Assembly: GCF_946998255.1 (NCBI RefSeq)
Contig: NZ_CAMPYN010000009.1
Coordinates: 1-28,727 of the forward strand
DNA length: 28,727 bases
Source: an uncultured Helcococcus sp.
GTDB taxonomy: Bacteria; Bacillota; Clostridia; Tissierellales; Peptoniphilaceae
Reading direction: 5' to 3'
Under the pieces are notes generated by a model. The model had not been told where the DNA came from. It did no database searches and worked only from the letters and a program-made list of their open reading frames with translations. Both the position numbers and the translations under genes were made by a program. This document shows, piece by piece, positions 8,863 to 17,991 of this stretch (position 1 is the stretch's first letter; the number at the start of each line of letters is the position of its first letter).

Positions 8863-10247
8863 TATAATAATCCTTCTATTTCTTCAGCTATATCTAGTAA
8901 TCTTAAATCGTCATTTCTTTTTCCAATTATTTGTAAGGATCCTATTTGATCATCTTTCATTGGAATAGAAATTGCAGGCAAGTTTGATAAGTTTGTAATT
9001 GTATTGAACAAGCCTGAATCAAAGGATGCATTTGCATCTTGACTAGTTTCCCCTACCTTTTTAGCTTTTAATGTAGTTGTTGGAGATAAGATTACATCAT
9101 ATTCATCCAATAAGTCATCCATTTGCTTTTTAACTAGCTGTCTTACTTGCATAGCTTTTTTATAATATACTTGGTTATTATCTTTTGAAGCAAAGAAGTT
9201 ACCTAGTGCTAATCTTCTTTTTACTTCTTCACCAAAGTTTTCAGTCCTATTTTGGATATAGAAATCGTCAGTATTTTCATAGTCAGAAACAGATTCTCCA
9301 TATCTTAGACCATCTATCCTAGCCATATTAGCTTCAACTTCAATAGACATTATAACTGTATAGGCAGAATTGATGTACTCCAGGTAGTCAACATCTACTG
9401 TTTCTATTTGACCAAATTCTGTTTCAAGTTTTTCAACACTTTCATTGAATGACTTTAATATATCTGGATCTACCTTATATTCATCTCTTAAATTGAATTT
9501 AGCTATTCTTAATTTTTCATTTTTTTCCTTATTATTTTCAAAGTCTAGACTTGTAAAATCATTTTCTGATTTGCCTCTTATTTGGTCGAATAGGGTTTTA
9601 ACATCGGAAACATTTTTAGCCATTATTCCTACCCTATCCAAAGAATTTGACATAGATATAACTCCATATCTTGAAATTGCACCATAGGAAGGGGCAAAGC
9701 CAACTATATGACAAAAATCAGCTGGGTTTCTTGATGATCCACCTGTATCTGTACCTAAAGAGACTATAGCTTCATCAGCTGCTACGGCTGCTGCAGATCC
9801 ACCAGAAGAACCTCCTGGTGTTAAACTTGGATCATATGGGTTTATGGTTGTTTCATAATGTGATGTTTCAGAAGATGAACCCATTGCAAATTCGTCCATA
9901 TTTGTCTTACCTATCAAAATATAATCGCTAAGATTTAATTTTTCAATTAAATCAGCATTATATATTGGCACATAATTCGATAAAGACTTAGATCCTGCTG
10001 TTGTCTTTAGTCCTTTAGTTAATATGTTGTCTTTAATTGCTACAGGCACACCAAACAAAGGACTTAGTTCTTTGACATCCTTAAGTTTTTCATCTAGTTT
10101 CTTCGCTTTATCTAAAGCTGCTTCTTCATTTAAGCTTATATAAGCATGGTAATTATTTGTCTTTATATTTTCAAAGACAGACTTTATATAAGCTTCTACT
10201 GTTAATTCTTTATTTAAATATTTTTTATGTAATTCTTTAATATTCAT
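8862..10247 (-). CDS. gatA: Asp/Glu-tRNA(Asn/Gln) amidotransferase subunit A
   Basis: Amidase-signature subunit that releases ammonia from glutamine for GatB. It is 461 residues, slightly shorter than the common 480-490. The catalytic Ser-cisSer-Lys triad is intact: Lys72 in GVPVAIKDN, Ser147 in GGSSGGSAAA and Ser171 in TDTGGSSRNPA. The spacing equals that of the well-studied staphylococcal enzyme shifted by seven residues. The TSQDANASFDSGLF and LSNLPAISIP segments near the C-terminus are also typical. It lies 7 bases after gatC and shares a TAATG junction with gatB. Confidence 0.97.
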   Translation of the reverse strand: MNIKELHKKYLNKELTVEAYIKSVFENIKTNNYHAYISLNEEAALDKAKKLDEKLKDVKELSPLFGVPVAIKDNILTKGLKTTAGSKSLSNYVPIYNADLIEKLNLSDYILIGKTNMDEFAMGSSSETSHYETTINPYDPSLTPGGSSGGSAAAVAADEAIVSLGTDTGGSSRNPADFCHIVGFAPSYGAISRYGVISMSNSLDRVGIMAKNVSDVKTLFDQIRGKSENDFTSLDFENNKEKNEKLRIAKFNLRDEYKVDPDILKSFNESVEKLETEFGQIETVDVDYLEYINSAYTVIMSIEVEANMARIDGLRYGESVSDYENTDDFYIQNRTENFGEEVKRRLALGNFFASKDNNQVYYKKAMQVRQLVKKQMDDLLDEYDVILSPTTTLKAKKVGETSQDANASFDSGLFNTITNLSNLPAISIPMKDDQIGSLQIIGKRNDDLRLLDIAEEIEGLL

Positions 10248-10254
10248 AAGCCAC

Positions 10255-10536
10255 CTAGTCTTCCATTATATTATCTAGTTTAAAGTAGCCATATTCTCTA
10301 TGGTCTGTATTTGAAAATATTTCTTCTCTGTTTGTTGATTCTTTAACTTCATCAGGACGTAGTGGAGATGATAGTTCTGAAGTTATTTCAAAATATTCTT
10401 CACCTTCTACCTGTAAGTCTAATAAGTTATTTACTGAATTTACAACACTTTCAAATTTTTCAATTTGAATTTGTTTTTCATTTTCATCTTGGGGCAGATT
10501 TAAAAATGCCCTTTCATAATATCTTTTTGCATCCAT
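10255..10536 (-). CDS. gatC: Asp/Glu-tRNA(Asn/Gln) amidotransferase subunit C
   Basis: Small GatC subunit (93 residues) that wraps GatA and stabilises the GatCAB complex. The family signature is the PLRPDEV segment near 58-64, followed by the conserved tail NTDHREYGYFKLDNIM. The N-terminal half is acidic and helical and is less conserved than usual. It sits directly before gatA, and its ATG shares a base with the ligA stop (TAATG). The position in the gatC-gatA-gatB order makes the call firm despite low sequence conservation. Confidence 0.93.
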   Translation of the reverse strand: MDAKRYYERAFLNLPQDENEKQIQIEKFESVVNSVNNLLDLQVEGEEYFEITSELSSPLRPDEVKESTNREEIFSNTDHREYGYFKLDNIMED

Positions 10537-12521
10537 TATTCTAATCCTTCTAAAAATTTCATTAGTTCTTGATCTTGGTATATTTTTATACCTAGCTCTT
10601 GGGCCTTTGTCAATTTAGAGCCTGCCTTTTCACCGGCTAATAATATATCTGTGTTTTTTGATACAGCAGATGTAACTTTAGCTCCCATATTTTTAAGCTT
10701 AGCTTCTATCTCTTTTCTATTATACCCTTCTATAGAGCCTGTAACAACGATTGTTAGACCATCTAATTCATCAGACTTGTCTATATTAGAATCTTCAAAT
10801 TCTATACCCTTGGATAATAGTTTTTCTAAGGCAACTTCTATATGAGATTCATTAAAGAAATCAATAATTCCCCTAGCTGTAATATGACCGATATCTTCAA
10901 CTTCTAACAAGTCTTCAACTTTGGCATTTCTTATTTTATCCAAAGTCCCAAAGTGTTCAACCAGGTCTTGGGAAGTTTTTATTCCTACATTTGGTATTCC
11001 TAAAGCGTATATAAAAGATTCAAGTTTCACATGCTTAGAATTTTCTATAGCTGTAAGAAGGTTATTAATTTTTTTATCTTTGAAACCTTCTAGTTTTGCT
11101 AAGTCTTCTTCATTTAATTCATAAAGGTCATCCAATTCTTTTATATCTAAAACATTTATTAGTTGGTCTACAGTTTTGTCAGACAAACCTTCTATATCCA
11201 TGGCTTCTCTTGAAGCGAAATGTGTAAGTCTCGCATTTAATTGAGGCTTACAATTTAGAGAATTTGGACAATATATGTGGACAGTATCATAAAACAATTC
11301 ACTATGGCAATATGGACATACTTTTGGTTTTTCAATTTCTTCTGTTTGTATGGCCTCATCCTCTACAGCTGTAAGTATTTCTGGTATTACATCATTCGAC
11401 CTTCTTATAAGCACCATAGAACCTAGTTTTACCTTTTTTCTTTTTATGTCATCATAGTTATTTAGGGTTGCCCTTGAAACGGTTACCCCATCTATATCTA
11501 CTGGGTCTAATATAGCAACTGGAGTTACCTTGCCGGTCCTACCAACATTCCATTCTACATCTAGCAGTTTTGTTAAATATTGGTCCGCTTCATATTTGTA
11601 GGCTATAGCCCATCTTGGGAACTTATTTGTATAGCCTAAAGCTTCTCTGGTTGCAAAGTCATTGATTTTTATAACTACTCCATCTGTTAAAACATCTATA
11701 CGTTTTCTAAGGTCAGCAATCTCTTCTATGACTCCTATAAGGTCCTTATAATTATCTATCTTTTTTACAAAAGGATAGGTATTGAACTTATTTTCTTTTA
11801 GAAATTCTATAACCTCTTCTTGGCTATCTACAATATTTTCTTCCATATAGCCGATATTATAGATATAGGCATCCAGATTTCTTTTTTTAGTAATAGCTGG
11901 GTCCAGGTTTCTTAAGGCTCCCGCTGCAGCATTTCTAGCATTTTTAAGCTGGTCTACATTTTCCTTGTTATATTTTTCTAGGGCTGACAAAGGCATGATT
12001 CCTTCACCAGATACTTCTATAAGTCCCTTATAATCAATCTTTCTCGGAATAGTTTTTATAGTTTTTACTTGCTCTAAAATCTCTTCACCAATTGTGCCAG
12101 TTCCTCTAGTAGCAGCATTTATAAGCTCTCCATTGTTATAAGTCAAATTAATTGTTAAACCATCAAATTTTAATTCAACAATGTATTCAAGCTTAGGTAA
12201 GTTTTCGTCATGACTCTGATTATAGGAAAGTCTAAGTCTTTCTACCCTATCTATCCAGTCTGATAATTCTTCATATGATTGGGCCTTGTCTAATGAATAT
12301 AATCTTCCCAAGTGTTCGTGTTTGGTGAACTTTTCAAGTATCTGTCCACCTACTTCCTGGGTTGGTGACCCATCTAAGATAGTATTAGTTTCTTTCTCCA
12401 AGTCCCTTAACTCTTGGTATAAGGCGTCATATTCTTTATCACTAACTAAAGGCTTATCTAGAGTGTAGTAATGATAGTTTAATTCTTTAATTTTATTGAT
12501 TAATTCTGTCATTCTCTCCAT
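10536..12521 (-). CDS. ligA: NAD+-dependent DNA ligase
   Basis: Seals nicks during replication and repair with NAD+. The order of domains is complete: Ia domain (NYHYYTLDKPLVSDKEYD), adenylation domain with the nucleophilic lysine in ELKFDG and the RGTGTIGEE motif, OB fold, a four-Cys zinc finger (CPYCHSELFY...CPNSLNC), helix-hairpin-helix repeats, and a C-terminal BRCT domain of about 75 residues. The frame opens with a GTG at 12530, but that has no ribosome site. The ATG at 12521 has AGGTG six bases upstream, overlapping the pcrA stop, so I prefer it (661 residues). A third ATG at 12512 is also possible. It directly follows pcrA, a standard pcrA-ligA pairing. Confidence 0.96.
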   Translation of the reverse strand: MERMTELINKIKELNYHYYTLDKPLVSDKEYDALYQELRDLEKETNTILDGSPTQEVGGQILEKFTKHEHLGRLYSLDKAQSYEELSDWIDRVERLRLSYNQSHDENLPKLEYIVELKFDGLTINLTYNNGELINAATRGTGTIGEEILEQVKTIKTIPRKIDYKGLIEVSGEGIMPLSALEKYNKENVDQLKNARNAAAGALRNLDPAITKKRNLDAYIYNIGYMEENIVDSQEEVIEFLKENKFNTYPFVKKIDNYKDLIGVIEEIADLRKRIDVLTDGVVIKINDFATREALGYTNKFPRWAIAYKYEADQYLTKLLDVEWNVGRTGKVTPVAILDPVDIDGVTVSRATLNNYDDIKRKKVKLGSMVLIRRSNDVIPEILTAVEDEAIQTEEIEKPKVCPYCHSELFYDTVHIYCPNSLNCKPQLNARLTHFASREAMDIEGLSDKTVDQLINVLDIKELDDLYELNEEDLAKLEGFKDKKINNLLTAIENSKHVKLESFIYALGIPNVGIKTSQDLVEHFGTLDKIRNAKVEDLLEVEDIGHITARGIIDFFNESHIEVALEKLLSKGIEFEDSNIDKSDELDGLTIVVTGSIEGYNRKEIEAKLKNMGAKVTSAVSKNTDILLAGEKAGSKLTKAQELGIKIYQDQELMKFLEGLE

Positions 12522-12530
12522 ATTTTTCAC

Positions 12531-14738
12531 CTATAACTTTTTTAATTTTGCTAGTTTGGCATTTAGTCTTTTTAATCCTGATTTATCAAAATTGACTAAA
12601 AGTTCATCTCCATTATCTTTTCGTTCAACGGAGATTACCATACCTTGACCAAATTTCTTGTGGTCGACCTTGTCACCAATATTGAAATCCATTTGTAAGT
12701 TGTCTTCAAATCTTTTCTTTTTCTCTTGGATTTCTTGTCTGATTCTTTCTCTTTTAGCTTCAAAACTATCGAATTGATCAAAGTAAGTATTGGCTGATGA
12801 GAAACTATCATTTACTTGGGCTTTTTCTTCATCAAGATGACTATATATTTCATCTATAAACCTTGATCTTTTAGTGTAGGCTCTTTTACCAAAGACTGTC
12901 CTACTTGCAGCAGATGAAACAAATAATCTTTCTTTGGCTCTGGTAACAGCAACGTAGGCCAATCTTCTTTCCTCTTCTAATCCACCTTCTTCCATAGTTC
13001 TTAGAGATGGGAATAGGCCTTCCTCCATACCTGTTAAAAAGACTACATCATATTCTAGTCCTTTGGCTGAATGGATAGTCATAAGGCTAATTGCCCTATC
13101 ATTTTCTTCTGTTTTATCAACATCAGATAACAAGTTTACATTTTGAAGGTAATCATATAGTGTTGCTTCTTCATTTCTTCTTTCAAATTCTTGAACAGCA
13201 TCAGTCAAGGCTGACAAGTTTTCTATTTTTGACTTATCTTCAATTCTCTTTGAATCTTCTAGCATTTTTTTATAGCCAGATTTTTCATAAACATCTAATA
13301 GCAGATCTGTAACCAAGTAATTGTCAACATTTTGGATGAATTCCATTATAGTATCGGCAAAGTTTCTAAGTTTACTGATGGTTGCTTTAGATAAACTATC
13401 TTTTAGACCATCGCTATATATAGAATCAAACATTGATTCGCCATTATTATTTGCATAAAATTCTAACTTAGATAAGGTGGTATCACCTATGCCCCTTTTA
13501 GGAGTATTTACAACTCTTTTTAATGCCACATTATCATCTGGGTTAGCTATTAAGGCTAAGTAGGCAATTATGTCCTTAACTTCTTTCCTATCATAGAATT
13601 TTAAGCCACCAATAATCTTATGGTTTATATGGTTTTGCATAAGTTTTTCTTCTAAAACCCTAGACTGGGCATTGGTCCTATAAAGGATGGCCATCTCATT
13701 TAAGTCATAACCGGCATTTGCCATTTGTTGGATTTTTAGTACTAAATCCTCTGCTTCATCATATTCTGTTGCTGAATTTCTATAGACTATTGGAAACTCT
13801 TTTTTATTGGCAGTCCATAAGTTTTTATCTTTTCTTTCTAGGTTGTTAGCTATTAAGTCATTGGCAGCATCCAAAATCTTATTTGTAGACCTATAATTTT
13901 GCTCTAAAAGAATTACTCTGGCATCTTTATAGTCTTCTTCAAAGTTTAAGATATTGCTTATATCTGCCCCCCTCCATGAATATATGGATTGGTCACTGTC
14001 CCCAACAACACATATATTTTTGTATTTCTTGGTAAATAATCTAATCAACCTGTATTGAGCTTGGTTGGTGTCTTGGTATTCATCCACAAAAATATATTTA
14101 AATTTTCTAGCATAGAAATCCCTGGTTTCCTGGTCTTTTTCAAGTAATTCTATGGTCTTCAATATCAAGTCATCAAAGTCCAGGGCATTGTTTATTTTTT
14201 TTCTTTTCTCATATACTTTATATATTTCAGCAATATTTCTTTGCCTTTCATAAAATGCATTTTCAGCACTTTCTTCCGGAGAAATAAATTTATTTTTATT
14301 ATCAGAAATAACTGCTATTACTTCTCTGATTGGTGTGTACTTTTCATCAATTCTCAAATCTTTCATGATATCTTTCACTAAAGACCTACTATCTGTAGTA
14401 TCGTAAATTGAAAAAGTGTTTTTATAACCTAGCTTATCTATGTTTCTTCTTAAAATCCTAGAACATATGGAATGGAAGGTCCCAATCCACATGTGGTCAA
14501 CTTCTTTATTTAAAAGGTCAGCAACTCTTTCTTTCATTTCATTTGCTGCCTTGTTTGTAAAGGTAAAGGCTAATATATCAAATTCATCAGCTTTTCCCTT
14601 TTCTAAAAGATAGGCTATTTTCCTTGTTAAAACAGATGTTTTACCTGATCCTGCTCCTGCTAAAATAAGCAAGGGACCGTCTGTATGTAAAACAGCTTCC
14701 TTTTGTTCTTTATTTAATCCTTTTAATAAGTCTGACAT
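12531..14738 (-). CDS. pcrA: ATP-dependent 3'-5' DNA helicase, UvrD/PcrA type
   Basis: Superfamily 1A helicase acting in repair, in removal of recombination proteins and at transcription-replication conflicts. It has 735 residues, full length. Motifs seen: Walker A GAGSGKT at 28-34, motif Ia FTFTNKAANEMKERV, Walker B VDEYQDTN, motif III GDSDQSIYSWRGAD, motif IV QNYRST, motif V TIHSAKGLEYD and motif VI VAVTRAKERL. The C-terminus (FNIGDKVDHKKFGQGMV onward) is the Tudor-like RNA-polymerase-binding domain typical of PcrA rather than Rep. It lies one base after tsaD and abuts ligA. Confidence 0.97.
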   Translation of the reverse strand: MSDLLKGLNKEQKEAVLHTDGPLLILAGAGSGKTSVLTRKIAYLLEKGKADEFDILAFTFTNKAANEMKERVADLLNKEVDHMWIGTFHSICSRILRRNIDKLGYKNTFSIYDTTDSRSLVKDIMKDLRIDEKYTPIREVIAVISDNKNKFISPEESAENAFYERQRNIAEIYKVYEKRKKINNALDFDDLILKTIELLEKDQETRDFYARKFKYIFVDEYQDTNQAQYRLIRLFTKKYKNICVVGDSDQSIYSWRGADISNILNFEEDYKDARVILLEQNYRSTNKILDAANDLIANNLERKDKNLWTANKKEFPIVYRNSATEYDEAEDLVLKIQQMANAGYDLNEMAILYRTNAQSRVLEEKLMQNHINHKIIGGLKFYDRKEVKDIIAYLALIANPDDNVALKRVVNTPKRGIGDTTLSKLEFYANNNGESMFDSIYSDGLKDSLSKATISKLRNFADTIMEFIQNVDNYLVTDLLLDVYEKSGYKKMLEDSKRIEDKSKIENLSALTDAVQEFERRNEEATLYDYLQNVNLLSDVDKTEENDRAISLMTIHSAKGLEYDVVFLTGMEEGLFPSLRTMEEGGLEEERRLAYVAVTRAKERLFVSSAASRTVFGKRAYTKRSRFIDEIYSHLDEEKAQVNDSFSSANTYFDQFDSFEAKRERIRQEIQEKKKRFEDNLQMDFNIGDKVDHKKFGQGMVISVERKDNGDELLVNFDKSGLKRLNAKLAKLKKL

Positions 14739-14739
14739 A

Positions 14740-15750
14740 TTATCCTTTCCTTAAACCTAGATTTGGATATACATTTATATCTAAATCATCAGGTCCAAAT
14801 TCTTTATAGTTGTAGTACCCCGCACAAGCAATCATGGCTGCATTGTCAGTAGACAAGGATAAAGGTGGAAAATAAGTTTTTACACCAAGTTCTGACATTT
14901 CTTTTTCTAATCTTTCCCTTAGTGGTTTATTTGCTGCTACTCCACCTGATAAGACAAATTTATCTCTACCCAATTCTTTTACTAGCCTTACTGATTTTTC
15001 TACCAATACATCCAAAACAGCTTCTTGGAATGAAGCTGCAGTATCATAAATATCTATTTCCAAATCTTTTTGCTTTTGATTGTGAAGATAATTTGTCACT
15101 GATGTTTTTAATCCGGAAAAGGAAAAATCATAAGAATCTTTTTCCAACATAACCCTTGGAAAATCTATGGCTTGTGGGTTTCCTTTTTCTGCAGCATTTT
15201 GAATGGCTGGTCCTCCCGGATATCCTAAACCCAATACTCTAGAAACCTTATCAAAGGCTTCCCCAGCAGCATCATCTCTTGTTTGTCCTATTACCTTGTA
15301 ATCTGTGTAAGAAGTAACATCAACCAAATATGTATGTCCTCCAGATACTATTAGAGATGCGAATGGTGGTTCTAAATCGTGATGAGCTAAATAATTAGCT
15401 GCAACATGGCCTTCCATATGGTTAACTCCTATTAAAGGCTTATCTAAGGCTAAGGCTAAACCTTTTGCATAGGACATACCAACTAATAAGGCTCCTACTA
15501 GGCCAGGTCCCATTGTTACTGCTATAAGGTCTATATCTTCAAATGTAATTCCAGCATCTTTCAAAGATTCCCTTACAACATAATTTATGGCTTGTAAATG
15601 CTCTCTTGATGCAATCTCAGGCACAACTCCACCATACTTAGCATGGGTCTTAATCTGGCTAAATACTGTATTTGATAATATTTTTCTTCCATCTTCAATT
15701 ACTGAAACTGCAGTTTCATCACATGAAGATTCGATCCCTAGAGTAATCAT
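14740..15750 (-). CDS. tsaD: tRNA N6-adenosine threonylcarbamoyltransferase TsaD
   Basis: Catalytic subunit that transfers the threonylcarbamoyl group onto A37 of ANN-decoding tRNAs (t6A). It is 336 residues, the normal size. The ASKHA fold motifs are present: GIESSCDET at 5-13, metal-ligand His111 and His115 in NHMEGHVAANY, the SGGHTYLV and GEAFDKVSRVLGLGYPGGP segments, LSGGVAANKPLR, and the third ligand Asp in STDNAAM. It overlaps rimI by 4 bases. With tsaB and tsaE just upstream, three of the t6A genes are encoded here; TsaC/YwlC is not in the window. Confidence 0.97.
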   Translation of the reverse strand: MITLGIESSCDETAVSVIEDGRKILSNTVFSQIKTHAKYGGVVPEIASREHLQAINYVVRESLKDAGITFEDIDLIAVTMGPGLVGALLVGMSYAKGLALALDKPLIGVNHMEGHVAANYLAHHDLEPPFASLIVSGGHTYLVDVTSYTDYKVIGQTRDDAAGEAFDKVSRVLGLGYPGGPAIQNAAEKGNPQAIDFPRVMLEKDSYDFSFSGLKTSVTNYLHNQKQKDLEIDIYDTAASFQEAVLDVLVEKSVRLVKELGRDKFVLSGGVAANKPLRERLEKEMSELGVKTYFPPLSLSTDNAAMIACAGYYNYKEFGPDDLDINVYPNLGLRKG

Positions 15751-16190
15751 AAGGCCTCTCTCCTATCTTTTTTCATAATAAAGGCATCTATTCCTTGCCC
15801 ATAATAATTTTTTCTTGTAGATATAATTTCTAATCCAAACTTTTTATATAAATTTATGGCTGGAGTATTTTCAGTATTAACTTCTAAATATACCAATTGT
15901 TTTTTAGATAATTCACTAAAAAGATATTCCAATATATCACTGGCATAACCCATTCTCCTATATTTCGGATCTATAACAAAATGGTTGATATTTATTTCAT
16001 CAGGATAAGCACTATAAAATATATATCCTACTAAAATATCATCAACTTCTAGGCCTATACTTTTATTAAATTCTCCTTCAAGCTCTATAAAAAAGGCCCT
16101 TTCTGGCCAAGGATTAGGAAAGTTTTTTTCTAAGTCTAAAAGTCTTTCTATATCTTTTTCTTCAATTTCCCTATAAGTTTTTCTTTTCAA
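15747..16190 (-). CDS. rimI: Ribosomal protein S18 alanine N-acetyltransferase-like GNAT protein
   Basis: GNAT-fold acetyltransferase of 147 residues. The acetyl-CoA loop is seen as RRMGYA at 78-83, followed by the motif B region YLEVNTENTPAINLYKKFGL at 101-120 and a YY pair at 129-130. RimI acetylates the N-terminus of ribosomal protein S18 in enterobacteria; in Firmicutes the target is less certain. Its place between tsaB and tsaD is the usual one. It overlaps tsaB by 20 bases and tsaD by 4 bases. The function is assigned by homology and context. Confidence 0.9.
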   Translation of the reverse strand: MKRKTYREIEEKDIERLLDLEKNFPNPWPERAFFIELEGEFNKSIGLEVDDILVGYIFYSAYPDEININHFVIDPKYRRMGYASDILEYLFSELSKKQLVYLEVNTENTPAINLYKKFGLEIISTRKNYYGQGIDAFIMKKDRREAL

Positions 16191-16857
16191 AGTCTATCTC
16201 CGCCTGTGATCTTCTTAAATATTCCGGTTCTAAATCAAAGCTATTGTCAACATGACCAAGATCAAATTGTCTTCTCGCTAAAACTGCCACATTTTTCCCT
16301 ATAGCATTATTTAAAGCAGGATGGGCTAATTGGACATTTGAAAGATTTAATATGTCCTCTCCCAATTTTTTTGTCCCATCTCCAACTATTACTAAATTTT
16401 CTATATTTTTTATTTTTTCATATAGGTCAACTTCTTCAATTATTTCTTGAAAATCTTCAACTAACCCGTCCTCTTCCCAATGGAATAGGCCTGCAAAATA
16501 TCTAGTTCCTCTAGCATCTATCAAGGCTAATACATGGCCATTATTTAAAATAGAAAAAGCCATCGCTTCTAGGGTTGATATTCCCACAATAGGTTTATCA
16601 AGAGCTTGGGCTATAGCTTTTACACTGGTCATACCTATTCTTAAACCTGTAAAAGAACCCGGCCCCTTAGAAACAGCTAGCAAATCTATGTCCTTAATAT
16701 CTAATTTTAAGTCATCCAAAAGTCTTTTTATAAGCAATACTAATTTTTCAGAATGACTTTCTTTTAAACTTATAGATGAAGCGCCTATAATTGTGTCCCC
16801 ATCTAATATTGCTATAGATGACATCATAGTTGATGTATCAACTGCTAAAACTTTCAT
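16171..16857 (-). CDS. tsaB: tRNA t6A biosynthesis protein TsaB
   Basis: ASKHA-fold partner of TsaD in the threonylcarbamoyl transfer complex. It is 228 residues. The N-terminal LAVDTSTMMSSIAIL motif, the KGPGSFTGLRIGM loop near 64-76 and the KPIVGISTLEAMA segment are diagnostic. As usual for TsaB, the metal-binding histidines of TsaD are absent. It overlaps tsaE by 20 bases and rimI by 20 bases, so these genes are very likely translationally coupled. Confidence 0.95.
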   Translation of the reverse strand: MKVLAVDTSTMMSSIAILDGDTIIGASSISLKESHSEKLVLLIKRLLDDLKLDIKDIDLLAVSKGPGSFTGLRIGMTSVKAIAQALDKPIVGISTLEAMAFSILNNGHVLALIDARGTRYFAGLFHWEEDGLVEDFQEIIEEVDLYEKIKNIENLVIVGDGTKKLGEDILNLSNVQLAHPALNNAIGKNVAVLARRQFDLGHVDNSFDLEPEYLRRSQAEIDFEKKNL

Positions 16858-17299
16858 TTAAGCTCTCTCCTATCTCTTTGGCTCTTTTATTATTTTCAAG
16901 CAATTCAAAATTTCTTGTTTCTCCATTTTTCTCTATATTTATCTCAATCATATCCTTTGGTAGGTATCCTTGACCCATTTCGGCCCACTCTATAAAGGTA
17001 ATACCATCTGGATAAAAATATGATTCATAATCTAATTGCAATAGTTCATCAGGATGTTCAAGCCTATAAAGGTCCATATGGTTTATAGCAACATCACCAA
17101 AATATATATTTACCAAGGCAAATGTTGGAGAAGTAACATAGTCATCAACTCCCAATTCTCTAGTTAAATATTGGACTAAAGTTGTTTTACCAGCTCCAAG
17201 ATCTCCATTTAAGGATACAACATCTCCTTCTTTTAACAGGGGAGCTAATTTCTTTGCTAATCTCTCAACATCTTCTAAATCTATAAGTTCTTTTTTCAT
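16838..17299 (-). CDS. tsaE: tRNA t6A biosynthesis ATPase TsaE
   Basis: P-loop ATPase that resets the TsaB-TsaD complex during t6A synthesis. It is 153 residues. Walker A is GDLGAGKTT at 32-40, followed by the SPTF motif (57-60) and HMDLYR (74-79), with FIEWAE later; all are hallmarks of TsaE. It is the first gene of the operon. The ATG at 17299 follows an AGGAT ribosome site and an extended -10 promoter about 60 bases upstream. Confidence 0.95.
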   Translation of the reverse strand: MKKELIDLEDVERLAKKLAPLLKEGDVVSLNGDLGAGKTTLVQYLTRELGVDDYVTSPTFALVNIYFGDVAINHMDLYRLEHPDELLQLDYESYFYPDGITFIEWAEMGQGYLPKDMIEINIEKNGETRNFELLENNKRAKEIGESLNESFSS

Positions 17300-17358
17300 T
17301 TTAATCCTACTAATTTCTTAATTAAACATATAACATCTTCTTAATCACATATATACTA

Positions 17359-17367
17359 ATTATAGCA
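17359..17367 (-). promoter_or_regulatory. Extended -10 promoter for the tsaE-yfcE operon
   Basis: Read on the - strand the site is TGCTATAAT, a perfect TGn-TATAAT extended -10. There is no convincing -35 at the usual distance; the upstream bases are T-rich. Transcription would start near 17352, giving a leader of about 50 bases before tsaE. It is the only good promoter seen upstream of the 11-gene operon. Confidence 0.7.
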
Positions 17368-17461
17368 AAAATCTATCTATAATAAAAAAAGACTTAAGAA
17401 ATTTTCTAAAATAATTTTATCCAAAATATGATAGTATATAAATAAATATATGGAGGTGGAT

Positions 17462-17914
17462 ATGAAATTATATTTAGCAGGATCACTATTTAACGAGGCA
17501 GAAGTTGCTCAAAGAAAACTAGAAGGAAAATTACTTAGGGAGAATTTCCCAAATCTTGAAATCTTTAACCCTATAGACCAACCATTTAATGAAAATAAAT
17601 CCTCTCTTCCTACGCCAGAGGATATTTTTCTAGGTGACATGAATGCAGTTAAAGAATGCGATATATTCTTTGCAGATGTATCTAATCCTTTAGATGGTGG
17701 AGTATTTATGGAACTAGGACTAGCGGTAGAACTAAATAAAAAAATTGTAGCTATTCATTCTGATATAAGGCTTGCTACTGCCAATAAATATGATATACCA
17801 ACTGTTGGTATGAACCATTATGTTTTAGGTGGTATCTATCATGCTGGTGGAGTAGTTGTAAGAAATACTGAAGAAGCGATAAAAGAGATAGTAAAAATTA
17901 TCGAAAATGCTTAA
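17462..17914 (+). CDS. Nucleoside 2-deoxyribosyltransferase-family protein
   Basis: Likely cytoplasmic enzyme that exchanges or hydrolyses the base of deoxynucleosides or nucleotides (150 residues). It has the family features: N-terminal KLYLAGSLF with the nucleotide-binding loop, DADM-like GDMNAVKECD near 58-67, and FADVSNPLDGGVFMELGLA, in which Glu84 matches the family nucleophile. The frame extends to an ATG at 17450, but that codon overlaps the GGAGG ribosome site at 17452-17456, so the ATG at 17462 is the real start. Upstream is AT-rich; a possible extended -10 (TGATAGTAT) lies at 17429-17437, without a clear -35. It is divergent from the tsaE operon. Members may be hydrolases rather than transferases, so the exact reaction is open. 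Confidence 0.82.
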   Translation: MKLYLAGSLFNEAEVAQRKLEGKLLRENFPNLEIFNPIDQPFNENKSSLPTPEDIFLGDMNAVKECDIFFADVSNPLDGGVFMELGLAVELNKKIVAIHSDIRLATANKYDIPTVGMNHYVLGGIYHAGGVVVRNTEEAIKEIVKIIENA

Positions 17915-17947
17915 TTTCTAATAAATATTTTAATTAATATTGTTAAA

Positions 17948-17981
17948 ATATAGACCATATATGCTATAATATAGTCTATAT
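17948..17981. promoter_or_regulatory. 34-bp palindrome over the DUF1622 promoter (candidate operator)
   Basis: Arms of 13 bp (17948-17960 and 17969-17981; ATATAGACCATAT against ATATAGTCTATAT) pair with a single mismatch around an 8-base centre. The extended -10 element TGCTATAAT (17962-17970) sits in the middle, and the right arm ends at the ribosome site GGAGG (17982-17986). A dimeric repressor bound here would cover the promoter. Alternatively, in readthrough RNA it could form a hairpin next to the ribosome site. No T-run follows, so it is not a standard terminator. Confidence 0.55.
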
Positions 17982-17991
17982 GGAGGTAAGA

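Noticed and set aside
17450..17461. Upstream ATG at 17450 for the deoxyribosyltransferase-like gene
   Set aside because: The codon overlaps the GGAGG ribosome site; the ATG at 17462 is correctly spaced and matches the family N-terminus.
17980..17991. Upstream ATG at 17980 for the DUF1622 gene
   Set aside because: It overlaps the palindrome and the GGAGG ribosome site; 17992 is the fitting start.
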